Assembly: GCA_021300125.1 (NCBI GenBank)
Contig: JAJTHX010000323.1
Coordinates: 1 to 5,903 of the forward strand
Length of the DNA: 5,903 nt
Reading direction: 5' to 3'
DNA from: Betaproteobacteria bacterium
Lineage (GTDB): Bacteria > Pseudomonadota > Gammaproteobacteria > Burkholderiales > SG8-41
Shown here: piece by piece, positions 1-5,903 of the stretch
Position numbering within the stretch: the stretch's first letter is position 1
Layout: every line of letters begins with the position of its first letter
Position numbers and translations under genes: made by a program
Notes under the pieces: model-generated
Databases searched by the model: none
The model's input: the letters and a program-made list of their open reading frames with translations, nothing else
Told to the model about the DNA's origin: nothing

Positions 1-1
1 G

Positions 2-448
2 TGGCACCTGCACCGGCGCTCCGTCGCCGGCGGCTTTGCCGTGGGTCTGTTCGCCGGACTGATCCCGGGGCCGCTGCAGATCCTGGGCGGCGTGCTGCTG
101 TCAATCCTGTTCAGGGTCAACCTGCCGGTGGCGGCAATCACCACGGTCTACACCAACCCGCTGACCATCGTGCCGCTGTATTTCGTCGCCTACCACTACG
201 GTGCGCTGGTCTCCGGCGGCAACGGCCAGGATGCCGCGATCAGTCCGTTCAGCACCGAAGGCCTGTCATGGAGCGAATGGCTGCCGGCACTGTTCGACTG
301 GATGGCCACGCTGGGCAAGCCGCTGGCCGTGGGACTGCCGCTGCTGGGTCTGACGCTGGCGGCGATCGGCTATCTGCTGGTGGACAACGCCTGGAAACTG
401 TACGTGCGCCTCGCCTGGCGCAAACGCGGCCGGCGTCCGACAAAATGA
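2..448 (+). CDS. DUF2062 family membrane protein (5' end missing)
   Basis: This is the C-terminal 148 codons of a small inner-membrane protein of the DUF2062 family, whose molecular function is not established. The reading frame is open from base 2 and starts before the window. A GTG at 41 lies inside the conserved region, so it is not a likely start. Visible residues 1-10 (WHLHRRSVAG) form the basic stretch that usually precedes the first membrane segment. Residues 12-37 are hydrophobic and carry a GLIPGPLQ motif, residues 41-68 carry TNPLTIVPLY, and residues about 104-137 form a last hydrophobic stretch. The GxxPxPxQ and NPxTxxPxY motifs are the family signature. The tail (RKRGRRPTK) is strongly basic and probably cytoplasmic. 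The stop overlaps the start of the downstream glycosylase gene as ATGA, so the two are probably co-transcribed. The family call is firm; the role is unknown. Confidence 0.85.
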   Translation, partial: WHLHRRSVAGGFAVGLFAGLIPGPLQILGGVLLSILFRVNLPVAAITTVYTNPLTIVPLYFVAYHYGALVSGGNGQDAAISPFSTEGLSWSEWLPALFDWMATLGKPLAVGLPLLGLTLAAIGYLLVDNAWKLYVRLAWRKRGRRPTK

Positions 449-1077
449 CCATGCCCGGCAAACGCCCTGCCTATTGGCCCCGCGCCACGCGCGCGCTGGG
501 GGCCGCGGACCCGGTGATGGCCGGGCTGATCCGCCAGTACCGCGGGCTCACGCTGGCAAGCCGCGGCGATGCCTTCCAGACACTGGCCCGGTCCATCGTC
601 GGCCAGCAGATTTCGGTAAAGGCCGCACAAAGCGTGTGGGACCGCTTTGTCGCCGAGGTCGGCGTGATGGAGCCTGCGCGCGTGCTGCGCAAATCCGCAG
701 AACGGCTGCGTGGCTGCGGTCTTTCCGGGCAGAAGGTGAATTACCTGCGCGACCTCTCGGCACGTTTTGCCGGCGGCGCCATCGACGTCAGCCGCTGGCA
801 TGCCATGGATGACGAGGCGCTGATCGATGAACTGACCGAAGTCAAGGGCATCGGCCGCTGGACCGCAGAAATGTTTCTGATTTTTTACCTGACGCGTCCC
901 GATGTGTTCCCGCTGGCCGACATCGGCCTGCAGCGGGCAATGGAACTGCATTACAACCGCGGGCGCAGGCTGTCCGAACGCCGCATCATCACGCTCGGCC
1001 GGCTGTGGTCGCCGTGGCGTTCGGTGGCCACCTGGTATCTGTGGCGCAGCCTTGACCCCATCCCTGTCGAATATTAA
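445..1077 (+). CDS. AlkA-type DNA-3-methyladenine glycosylase (HhH-GPD family)
   Basis: This 210-residue protein is predicted to remove alkylated bases such as 3-methyladenine from DNA as the first step of base-excision repair in the cytoplasm. Residues 44-57 (FQTLARSIVGQQIS) match the start of the HhH-GPD core. Residues 130-142 (LTEVKGIGRWTAE) form the helix-hairpin-helix, with K134 and the GIG turn. The following Gly/Pro-Asp loop (VFPLADIGLQRA) places the likely catalytic aspartate at D159. The length fits the short single-module AlkA/MAG type; the N-terminal domain of E. coli AlkA (282 aa) is absent. I chose the ATG at 445 because it overlaps the upstream stop as ATGA; an ATG two codons later is also possible. 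The frame is open back to base 1, but that upstream part is a shadow of the DUF2062 gene. There is no clear Shine-Dalgarno, so translation is probably coupled. The family is sure; exact substrate range is inferred. Databases may name it alkA or mag. Confidence 0.92.
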   Translation: MTMPGKRPAYWPRATRALGAADPVMAGLIRQYRGLTLASRGDAFQTLARSIVGQQISVKAAQSVWDRFVAEVGVMEPARVLRKSAERLRGCGLSGQKVNYLRDLSARFAGGAIDVSRWHAMDDEALIDELTEVKGIGRWTAEMFLIFYLTRPDVFPLADIGLQRAMELHYNRGRRLSERRIITLGRLWSPWRSVATWYLWRSLDPIPVEY

Positions 1078-1080
1078 AAA
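1052..1080 (+). promoter_or_regulatory. possible sigma70-type promoter before the small membrane gene
   Basis: TTGACC at 1052-1057 matches the -35 consensus at five of six positions. A 17-bp spacer separates it from TAAAAA at 1075-1080, which matches the -10 consensus at four of six. Transcription would begin near 1087 and leave a leader of roughly 17 nt before the ATG at 1104. The -35 box lies inside the end of the glycosylase gene. The -10 box sits in a short AT-rich island that stands out from the GC-rich surroundings, so chance matches are easy there. This is inference from consensus only. Confidence 0.3.
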
Positions 1081-1086
1081 ATATTC
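1069..1086. repeat. 7-bp perfect inverted repeat, AT-rich
   Basis: GAATATT (1069-1075) and AATATTC (1080-1086) are perfect inverted copies separated by AAAA. The repeat overlaps the stop codon of the glycosylase gene (1075-1077). The stem has a single G-C pair and no T-run follows, so it is not a convincing intrinsic terminator. Because it covers the possible -10 region, it could be an operator, but no regulator family is recognisable. Confidence 0.4.
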
Positions 1087-1103
1087 ATTTAAAACAATGA
1101 GTT

Positions 1104-1466
1104 ATGGATAAACCCGCCGACAAGCCCGCAGCACCTGAAATACTGGCCCTGGATTACCCCGCATTCCTGGCGGCGTACCGCAACGGTGAAGTCATCGTCA
1201 ATTTCGAACGCAAGGCCGCGGGCCGGTTTCTCAGTGCACGCATGCTGCTGCCGCTGTTCATGCTGCCCGTGCTCGGCATCGGGGTATCGCTGGCGCTGGT
1301 CGGCTGGCTGTGGTCGGGATTGGCGGTGATCGCGCTGGCCATGCTGCTGCCGCGCATCGTCAAGGGCGGCGCGCCGCATTTCCTGATGCAGCAGCTGCTC
1401 GAGGACGAAGGGCTGTACCGCGAGCTGGTTGCCGGAAACGTGATCGAATTGGTGAAACGGAACTGA
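1104..1466 (+). CDS. small two-helix membrane protein, function unknown
   Basis: I do not recognise a named family for this 120-residue protein. The first 45 residues are hydrophilic (Pro/Ala/Asp/Lys-rich start, then ILALDYPAFLAAYRNGEV and a basic patch, ERKAAGRFLSAR). Two closely spaced hydrophobic segments follow at about 47-66 and 68-84, forming a likely helical hairpin in the inner membrane. The C-terminal 35 residues are soluble, with the stretch APHFLMQQLLEDEGLYREL. From memory, APHF...L.D...Y motifs recur in short hypothetical membrane proteins of Proteobacteria, but I cannot verify this. The ATG at 1104 is preceded only by a weak purine stretch (ATGAG); an ATG at 1097 is in another frame. 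Codon use resembles the neighbours, and coding is supported by the hydrophobic pattern and by the open frame ending exactly at the convergent lolD stop. Confidence 0.75.
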   Translation: MDKPADKPAAPEILALDYPAFLAAYRNGEVIVNFERKAAGRFLSARMLLPLFMLPVLGIGVSLALVGWLWSGLAVIALAMLLPRIVKGGAPHFLMQQLLEDEGLYRELVAGNVIELVKRN

Positions 1467-1478
1467 TCAGTCCGGTTT
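1455..1478. repeat. imperfect 24-bp palindrome centred on the convergent stop codons
   Basis: Bases 1455-1466 and 1467-1478 are inverted copies matching at 10 of 12 positions (mismatches at 1459/1474 and 1461/1472). The inner ten bases, ACTGATCAGT (1462-1471), are a perfect palindrome. The axis falls exactly between the TGA stop of the plus-strand gene and the TCA (TGA on the minus strand) stop of lolD. A-rich and T-rich outer ends could make a weak two-way terminator, but the stem is poor and the T-run is only three bases. Part of the symmetry follows from the two genes ending in similar codons (Lys-Arg-Asn-stop and Lys-Pro-Asp-stop). Confidence 0.55.
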
Positions 1479-2171
1479 GAGCACGCCGTCTTCAAGTCTG
1501 AGGATGCGGTCGGCGCGTTCCGCGATGCGCGGGTCGTGGGTGACGATGACAAAGCTGGTGCGGGTCTCGCGGTTCAGCTGCAGCATCAGGTCGAACACGG
1601 TTTGCGCAGTACGGCGGTCGAGATTGCCGGTGGGTTCATCGGCCAGCACGCAGGCGGGTCTGGTCACCAGTGCCCGCGCCAGTGCCGCGCGCTGGCGTTC
1701 GCCGCCGGACAGCTCGCCCGGCGTATGGCCGAGGCGATGGCCGAGCCCGACTTTCTCCAGTATCCCGCGCGCCTGGCGCAGCGCCTCGTCTCGCGGCAAG
1801 CGACGGATGATCAGCGGCATCGCCACGTTTTCTTCCGCACTGAATTCCGGCAGCAGGTGGTGGAACTGGTAGACAAAGCCGAGGGCGCGGTTGCGCATCT
1901 CGCCGCGGCGCTTTTCACTTTGTCCGGCCAGCGGCTCGCCAAGGATGCGGATGTCACCGGCGTCTGCCGCATCCAGCCCGCCCAGCAAATGCAGCAGCGT
2001 GCTCTTGCCCGATCCCGAAGCGCCGACGATGGCGACGCGCTCGCCGGCCCGCACGTCGAGATCGACGCCGAGCAGCACCGGCACCGCATCCGCGCCCTGG
2101 CGGTAGGCCTTGCGCAGGCCTGAACAGAACAGGACCGGCGTATTGCCTGCATGACTCCCTGCATCACTCAT
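1467..2171 (-). CDS. lolD: LolD, ATPase of the lipoprotein-releasing ABC transporter
   Basis: This 234-residue cytoplasmic ATPase powers release of outer-membrane lipoproteins from the inner membrane to the periplasmic carrier LolA. All ABC motifs are present: Walker [10 protein letters not shown] (50-58), Q-loop from Q102, signature LSGGERQR (154-161), Walker B VLADEP with catalytic E179, D-loop NLD (183-185) and H-loop H212. The segment [20 protein letters not shown] (101-120) is the characteristic LolD motif after the Q-loop, which separates it from MacB or FtsE ATPases. The length matches E. coli LolD (about 233 aa). I chose the ATG at 2171 because it gives the family length, has AGAGG (minus strand, 2181-2185) nine bases upstream, and overlaps the permease stop by 8 nt (ATGAGTGA), which implies translational coupling. 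A longer open frame to 2246 lies inside the permease gene and is not needed. Confidence 0.97.
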   Translation of the reverse strand: MSDAGSHAGNTPVLFCSGLRKAYRQGADAVPVLLGVDLDVRAGERVAIVGASGSGKSTLLHLLGGLDAADAGDIRILGEPLAGQSEKRRGEMRNRALGFVYQFHHLLPEFSAEENVAMPLIIRRLPRDEALRQARGILEKVGLGHRLGHTPGELSGGERQRAALARALVTRPACVLADEPTGNLDRRTAQTVFDLMLQLNRETRTSFVIVTHDPRIAERADRILRLEDGVLKPD

Positions 2172-3420
2172 AACGCAGGGCCTCTGCCGGATTGACCCTC
2201 GCCGCACGCCAGCTCGGATAGATCGTCGCCACCACCGCCAGTACAAAGGCCACCACCGCGGTGGTGATCACGTCGCCCGCCTGCAGCTGCGAAGGCAGGT
2301 CGGCGATCTGGTAGACGTCCTGCGGCATGAATTTCACCCGGAACAGGCGCTCGATGAAACCGACAATGCTGTCCACATTGAGCGCGCCGAGAATGCCGAA
2401 AACAATGCCGCAGGCCACGCCGACGGTGCCGATCAGCGTACCCTGCACCATGAATATGCGCATGATTTCGCCGGGTGAAGCGCCCATGGTGCGGAGGATC
2501 GCAATGTCGGCCTGCTTCTCCTTCACCACCATGAACAGGCTCGACACCATGTTAAAGGCGGCGATGGCGATGATGAAAAACAGCAGCAGCGACATCATGC
2601 GTTTTTCCAGCTCCACCGCACGGAAATAGGTCGAGTTGAACTGCGACCAGTCGGATACCGACACCTCCCGCGGCAGCATCCCCAGCAATTCACGCACCAC
2701 GCTGCGCGCCTGCAGCAGGTCATCGAGGCGCAGGCGCACACCGCTCACCTGGCCATCCATCCGGTACAGGCGCTGCGCATCCTCGATGTGGATCACCGCC
2801 AGGCCGGCATCGATCTCGTAATGCCCGATCTCGAAGATGCCGGTTACCGTGAACTGGCGCAGCCGCGGCAACACCCCGGCCGGCGTCACCTGCCCCTGCG
2901 GTGCCACCAGCACGATGCGTTCGCCCAGGGTGACACCCAGTGCGCGCGCCAGCGGCGCACCGAGGGCCACGTTGTATTCCCCGGATTTCAGCGTATCGAG
3001 CGAACCCGATTTCATATGCGAGCCGATCTCACTGACCGTGGCCTCCTGCGCCGGCTCGATCCCGCGCAGGAAGGCGCCGCGAACATTGCCACCGCTGGTC
3101 AGCAGTCCCTGCGCCGAAACATAGGGGGCCGCGGCCTTGACCCGCGGGTGCTTCAGCGCGGCCTCGGCCACCTTACGCCAGTCGCGCAGCGACTCACCGA
3201 GCCCGGAAATCTGCACATGCGCAACCGCATTGAGCATGCGTGTGCGCACCTCGCGCTGGAATCCGTTGAACACCGAGAGCACGGTGATCAATACCGTCAT
3301 GCCCAGCGCGATGCCGAGCACCGAAATCAGCGAAATCACCGAAATGAAACGGGTGCGCTGCCGCGAACGGGTATAGCGCAGGCCGACAAACAGCGGAAAG
3401 GAATGCCGCGGGGAAAGCAT
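2164..3420 (-). CDS. lolC: Lipoprotein-releasing permease, LolC/LolE family (LolF-like)
   Basis: This 418-residue inner-membrane protein is the permease of the Lol lipoprotein exporter and works with LolD encoded just downstream. The N-terminus ([10 protein letters not shown], 11-20) and first membrane helix (about 26-51, followed by FNGFQREVR) are typical. Residues about 52-274 form the periplasmic domain. Membrane helices follow at about 275-299, 325-352 and 383-403, and the protein ends in the family signature [38 protein letters not shown] (300-319) is the cytoplasmic coupling region that contacts LolD. Residues 173-190 ([18 protein letters not shown]) resemble the Hook of E. coli LolC that recruits LolA; LolE lacks it. 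No second permease gene is adjacent, so this may be a homodimer-forming LolF-type subunit. The ATG at 3420 fits family N-termini; a longer frame reaches 3489 but adds an unconserved Cys-rich tail. No good Shine-Dalgarno is visible. Confidence 0.93.
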   Translation of the reverse strand: MLSPRHSFPLFVGLRYTRSRQRTRFISVISLISVLGIALGMTVLITVLSVFNGFQREVRTRMLNAVAHVQISGLGESLRDWRKVAEAALKHPRVKAAAPYVSAQGLLTSGGNVRGAFLRGIEPAQEATVSEIGSHMKSGSLDTLKSGEYNVALGAPLARALGVTLGERIVLVAPQGQVTPAGVLPRLRQFTVTGIFEIGHYEIDAGLAVIHIEDAQRLYRMDGQVSGVRLRLDDLLQARSVVRELLGMLPREVSVSDWSQFNSTYFRAVELEKRMMSLLLFFIIAIAAFNMVSSLFMVVKEKQADIAILRTMGASPGEIMRIFMVQGTLIGTVGVACGIVFGILGALNVDSIVGFIERLFRVKFMPQDVYQIADLPSQLQAGDVITTAVVAFVLAVVATIYPSWRAARVNPAEALRYE

Positions 3421-3554
3421 CAGAAGGGGTAACGGTGCAAAGGTGCAGTGTGCCACAAACGCCGGGCATGCCGCGCAGCACCTGCACATACCCGCAGCAT
3501 CATCGGCCGCCGGGCTTCGCCTATAATCGGCACTGCCAATCTCCGTCTGCGATC
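3421..3554. other. divergent intergenic region between lolC and the rpfE-like gene
   Basis: This 134-bp stretch separates the two divergent units and should hold both promoters. For the rightward unit a TATAAT box is visible at 3522-3527. For the leftward Lol operon I find no convincing -10/-35 pair. A direct repeat GGTGCA lies at 3434-3439 and 3442-3447 close to the lolC start, and an 8-bp palindrome GGCATGCC is at 3465-3472; neither matches an operator that I know. Open frames from both sides extend into this region but look non-conserved. Confidence 0.6.
3522..3527 (+). promoter_or_regulatory. -10 box (TATAAT) for the rpfE-recJ unit
   Basis: A perfect TATAAT at 3522-3527 lies 27 bp before the GTG start at 3555, so transcription would begin near 3534 and leave a leader of about 20 nt. 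The best-placed -35 region (about 3498-3505, within CATCATCG) matches the consensus poorly, and there is no TGn extension. The box supports the GTG start at 3555 over the longer frame from 3435, which would place the promoter inside the gene. Confidence 0.45.
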
Positions 3555-4571
3555 GTGCAAGTCACCCTGCTGATTCCCGACCTGCTGCCGCCGCCCGGCG
3601 CGGAATCCATCGCCGGCGGGCAGGCGCCGCTGCTGCGCCGCCTGCTTGCGCGCGGCAACACCACCCGCTTTGCGCCGATCGCGACCGAACACTGGCTGTG
3701 CCGGGCCTTCGAAGTGGAGGCGCGCGGAGACTGGCCCGCGGCCCCGCTGACCGCGTTGCTCGACGGCCTGCCCGCCGAATCCGGCCACTGGCTTCGAGCC
3801 GATCCGATCCACCTGCAACTGCACCGCGACCGCATGGCAGTGCTGGCGGCACCGGCCCTGCAACTGTCACAAGATGAGGCGGACGCGCTGTGCTCGACGC
3901 TGAATGCGCATTTCCGCGACGACGCGCTGCGCATCGAAGCCCCGAGGCCATCACGCTGGTACCTGTCCAGCCCCGAAGGACCGGGGCAGACACCACCACC
4001 TTCAAGCGTGGCCGGCCGCGCGCTGCCGCGCGCGGCACTGCCCGCGCCCTGGCACCGCAGGCTGACCGAAATCCAGATGCTGCTGCACGAACACCCGGTC
4101 AACCGCGCGCGAGAGGCGCGCGGCAAGCCGGCGGTGAACAGCCTGCTGCTGTGGGGTCACGGCCACCGTCCCGCAGTGCCGGGCCGCCATTACGGTCAGG
4201 TCTGGAGCGGCGATGCCCTGGCCATCGCGCTGGCCGTGCAAAGCGGTGCCGAATGCGCAGACATCCCCGCTTCGGCCGCAGCCTGGCTCGAGAACAGCGC
4301 ACAACACGCAGCGCAAGGCCACCATCTGGTTCATATCGAAGACGCCCACCTCGCCGCGCGCTACGGCGGTCCCGAGGCCTGGCTGGCTGCGCTGGAACGG
4401 CTGGAACGCGACTGGCTGGCGCCGCTGTGGTCGCGACTCGGACGCGGCATCAACGCCATCGACCTGGTGCTGCCGGGCGATGCCGAATGCCTGCGCGTGC
4501 GCGCAACACCGGCACACCGGCTGCGCTTCTGGCGGCGCGACACATGGCCCGCCTCCGCTTCGCCCCAATGA
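3555..4571 (+). CDS. rpfE: RpfE-like protein (phosphoglycerate mutase-related label), function unproven
   Basis: This 338-residue soluble protein resembles the conserved family found upstream of recJ in many Beta- and Gammaproteobacteria. It is called RpfE in the Xanthomonas rpf (pathogenicity-factor regulation) region and is often auto-annotated as phosphoglycerate mutase. I see MQVTLLIPDLLPP (1-13) at the N-terminus, a central block EIQMLLHEHPVNRAREARG (172-190), then VNSLLLWGHG (194-203), and a C-terminal VHIEDAHLAARYGGPEAWL (259-277). The central and C-terminal blocks are the family-like conserved parts; residues about 130-165 are a Pro/Ala-rich linker. No signal peptide or membrane helix is seen, and I cannot identify the metal-binding set expected of a genuine iPGM, so enzymatic activity should not be assumed. 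The GTG start at 3555 removes a poorly conserved 40-residue extension and agrees with the TATAAT box upstream. recJ begins four bases after the stop, so the two are probably one operon. Confidence 0.7.
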   Translation: MQVTLLIPDLLPPPGAESIAGGQAPLLRRLLARGNTTRFAPIATEHWLCRAFEVEARGDWPAAPLTALLDGLPAESGHWLRADPIHLQLHRDRMAVLAAPALQLSQDEADALCSTLNAHFRDDALRIEAPRPSRWYLSSPEGPGQTPPPSSVAGRALPRAALPAPWHRRLTEIQMLLHEHPVNRAREARGKPAVNSLLLWGHGHRPAVPGRHYGQVWSGDALAIALAVQSGAECADIPASAAAWLENSAQHAAQGHHLVHIEDAHLAARYGGPEAWLAALERLERDWLAPLWSRLGRGINAIDLVLPGDAECLRVRATPAHRLRFWRRDTWPASASPQ

Positions 4572-4575
4572 CACC

Positions 4576-5903
4576 ATGACCGGCATCATCATCCGCGCCG
4601 CGAATCCCGATGCGCAGTCGCGCCTGATCGGCGCCGGCGTCGACCCGCTGCTGGCCCGTCTCTACGCGGCGCGTGGCATCGCCAGCCCGGAACAGCTGCA
4701 ACCCGAGCTATCGCGACTGCTCGCGCCCGACCTTCTGCTTCACAACCAGCGCATGGCGGCGCTGCTTGCCGATGCGATCAGCGCAGGCAACCGGCTGCTG
4801 ATCGTCGCGGACTACGACGCCGACGGCGCCACCGCCTGCGCGGTGGGCCTGCGCGCGCTGCGCGGCTTCGGCGCGCAGGTCGATTATCTGGTGCCGAACC
4901 GGTTCGAATACGGCTACGGCCTGACGCCGGAAATCGTGCGCCTTGCCGCCACCCAGAAAAAACCCGACATCCTGATCACCGTCGACAACGGTATCGCCAG
5001 CGTCGAGGGCGTGGCCGAGGCCGCGCGGCTGGGCCTGGACGTTCTGGTCACCGACCACCATCTGCCCGGCGACGTGTTGCCGGCAGCGCGCTGCATCGTC
5101 AACCCCAACCAGCCGGGCTGCACCTTCCCGAGCAAGCACCTTGCCGGGGTCGGCGTCATGTTCTACCTGATGCTCGCACTGCGCGCCGAGCTGCGCCGCC
5201 GCGGCGCTTTCGGAGGGCGCAGCGAACCCCGGCTCGACACCCTGCTCGACCTGGTTGCGCTCGGCACCGTGGCCGACGTGGTGCGCCTCGACGACAACAA
5301 CCGTATCCTTGTCCATCAGGGCCTGCAGCGCATGCGCGCCGGGCGCGCCCAGCCCGGCATCGCGGCCTTGTTCAATGCGGCCGGGCGCGACATCCGTCGC
5401 GCCAGTGCCTTCGACCTCGGCTACGTGGCCGGACCGAGGCTCAATGCCGCCGGCCGCCTGGACGACATGTCGCTGGGCATCGAATGCCTGGTCACCGACG
5501 ACGCGCAGCGCGCCGCAGACATTGCACGCACGCTCGACCAGCTCAACCGCCAGCGCCGCGACATCGAATCGGACATGCAGGACAGCGCACTCGGCGCGAT
5601 GCACAACATCGAGCCCGGGCACGCGCTGAGCCTGTTCGACGCGCAATGGCACCAGGGCGTGATCGGCATCCTCGCCTCGCGCCTGCGCGAACGCTTCCAC
5701 CGCCCCACTTTCGCCTTCGCGCCGGCGGGCAACTGCGAGATCAAGGGCTCGGGCCGCTCCATTCCGGCACTGCATCTTCGCGACGCGCTCGACCTGGTGT
5801 CGAAGCGGCACCCGGGCCTGATCCTGCGCTTCGGCGGCCACGCCGCCGCTGCCGGGCTGTCGTTGCGCGAGACCGATTTCGCCGGCTTCCAGGAGGCCTT
5901 CGA
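4576..5903 (+). CDS. recJ: RecJ, single-stranded-DNA-specific 5'-3' exonuclease (3' end missing)
   Basis: The first 442 codons of recJ are present and the gene runs off the window; about 130 residues, including the C-terminal OB-fold part, are missing compared with E. coli RecJ (577 aa). RecJ degrades single-stranded DNA 5' to 3' in the RecFOR recombination pathway, mismatch repair and base-excision repair. The DHH phosphoesterase motifs are intact: DYDADGATA (79-87), VDNGI (136-140), TDHH (159-162), NPN (176-178) and LVALGTVADVV (226-236). In the following region are GPRLNAAGRLDD (286-297), HQGVIGILASRL (359-370), KGSGRSI (390-396) and the DHHA1 glycine motif FGGHAAAAG (419-427). The ATG at 4576 starts four bases after the rpfE-like stop; no clear Shine-Dalgarno exists, so coupled translation is likely. 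The metal-binding aspartates and histidines are all present, so the visible part looks functional. Confidence 0.97.
   Translation, partial: MTGIIIRAANPDAQSRLIGAGVDPLLARLYAARGIASPEQLQPELSRLLAPDLLLHNQRMAALLADAISAGNRLLIVADYDADGATACAVGLRALRGFGAQVDYLVPNRFEYGYGLTPEIVRLAATQKKPDILITVDNGIASVEGVAEAARLGLDVLVTDHHLPGDVLPAARCIVNPNQPGCTFPSKHLAGVGVMFYLMLALRAELRRRGAFGGRSEPRLDTLLDLVALGTVADVVRLDDNNRILVHQGLQRMRAGRAQPGIAALFNAAGRDIRRASAFDLGYVAGPRLNAAGRLDDMSLGIECLVTDDAQRAADIARTLDQLNRQRRDIESDMQDSALGAMHNIEPGHALSLFDAQWHQGVIGILASRLRERFHRPTFAFAPAGNCEIKGSGRSIPALHLRDALDLVSKRHPGLILRFGGHAAAAGLSLRETDFAGFQEAF

Noticed and set aside
1..444. The glycosylase frame staying open from base 1, giving a 358-residue protein
   Set aside because: The upstream 148 residues are low-complexity Arg/Ala/Gly sequence in the frame shadow of the DUF2062 gene, and the homologous region starts after the ATG at 445.
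2788..3432. A 214-codon plus-strand frame opposite the Lol permease
   Set aside because: It is an antisense shadow of a gene with clear LolC/E motifs; its composition is typical of reverse-strand readthrough.
3433..3457. A sigma54-like promoter (TGGCAC ... TTGCA) on the minus strand before lolC
   Set aside because: The GG and GC dinucleotides are four bases too far apart for the strict -24/-12 spacing.
3465..3472. Palindrome GGCATGCC in the divergent intergenic region
   Set aside because: Only eight bases long, contains the common GCATGC core, and has no matching flanks; expected by chance in GC-rich DNA.
3435..3554. A 40-residue N-terminal extension of the RpfE-like protein from the ATG at 3435
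   Set aside because: The extension is rich in Pro, Cys and His, looks unconserved, and would contain the TATAAT box at 3522-3527. The GTG at 3555 gives an N-terminus typical of the family.
4708..5841. A 377-codon open frame on the minus strand across recJ
   Set aside because: It lies fully antisense to a recJ frame with intact catalytic motifs. Its composition (rich in His, Gln, Arg, Ala, Val) is what GC-rich coding DNA gives when read on the opposite strand, and no family motif appears.

Overview
This is an ordinary chromosomal segment of a high-GC Gram-negative bacterium, most likely a betaproteobacterium (Nitrosomonadales or Rhodocyclaceae-like) or a close gammaproteobacterial relative. 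The placement rests on three things: an outer-membrane lipoprotein export system (LolD plus a Lol permease), an RpfE-like gene directly upstream of recJ, and a DUF2062 membrane protein nearby. Codon use looks uniform and GC-rich throughout. I see no mobile element, CRISPR array, tRNA or rRNA.

Left block (1-1466, plus strand). The 3' part of a DUF2062 membrane protein gene overlaps, through an ATGA junction, a short AlkA-type DNA-3-methyladenine glycosylase gene. Next comes a small two-helix membrane protein of unknown function, preceded by an AT-rich 35-bp island that holds a 7-bp inverted repeat and a possible promoter.

Middle block (1467-3420, minus strand). A compact two-gene Lol operon runs leftward: a single LolC/LolE-type permease, then the ATPase LolD, with an 8-nt overlap. 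Together they would extract mature lipoproteins from the inner membrane and pass them to LolA. No second permease gene lies beside them, and the permease carries a LolC-like Hook segment, which suggests the LolDF arrangement. lolD ends exactly where the convergent small membrane gene ends: the stop codons TGA and TCA are adjacent, at the centre of an imperfect 24-bp palindrome.

Right block (3421-5903, plus strand). A 134-bp divergent intergenic region carries a perfect TATAAT box. It is followed by an RpfE-like gene (often labelled phosphoglycerate mutase-related, function unproven) and, four bases after its stop, by recJ, the 5'-3' single-strand exonuclease. recJ runs off the right edge with the DHH and most of the DHHA1 domain present.

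I did not find evidence of a new multi-gene system. The points most worth checking are the palindromic convergent junction, the single-permease Lol operon with its Hook, the uncharacterised RpfE-recJ pairing, and the small membrane protein.
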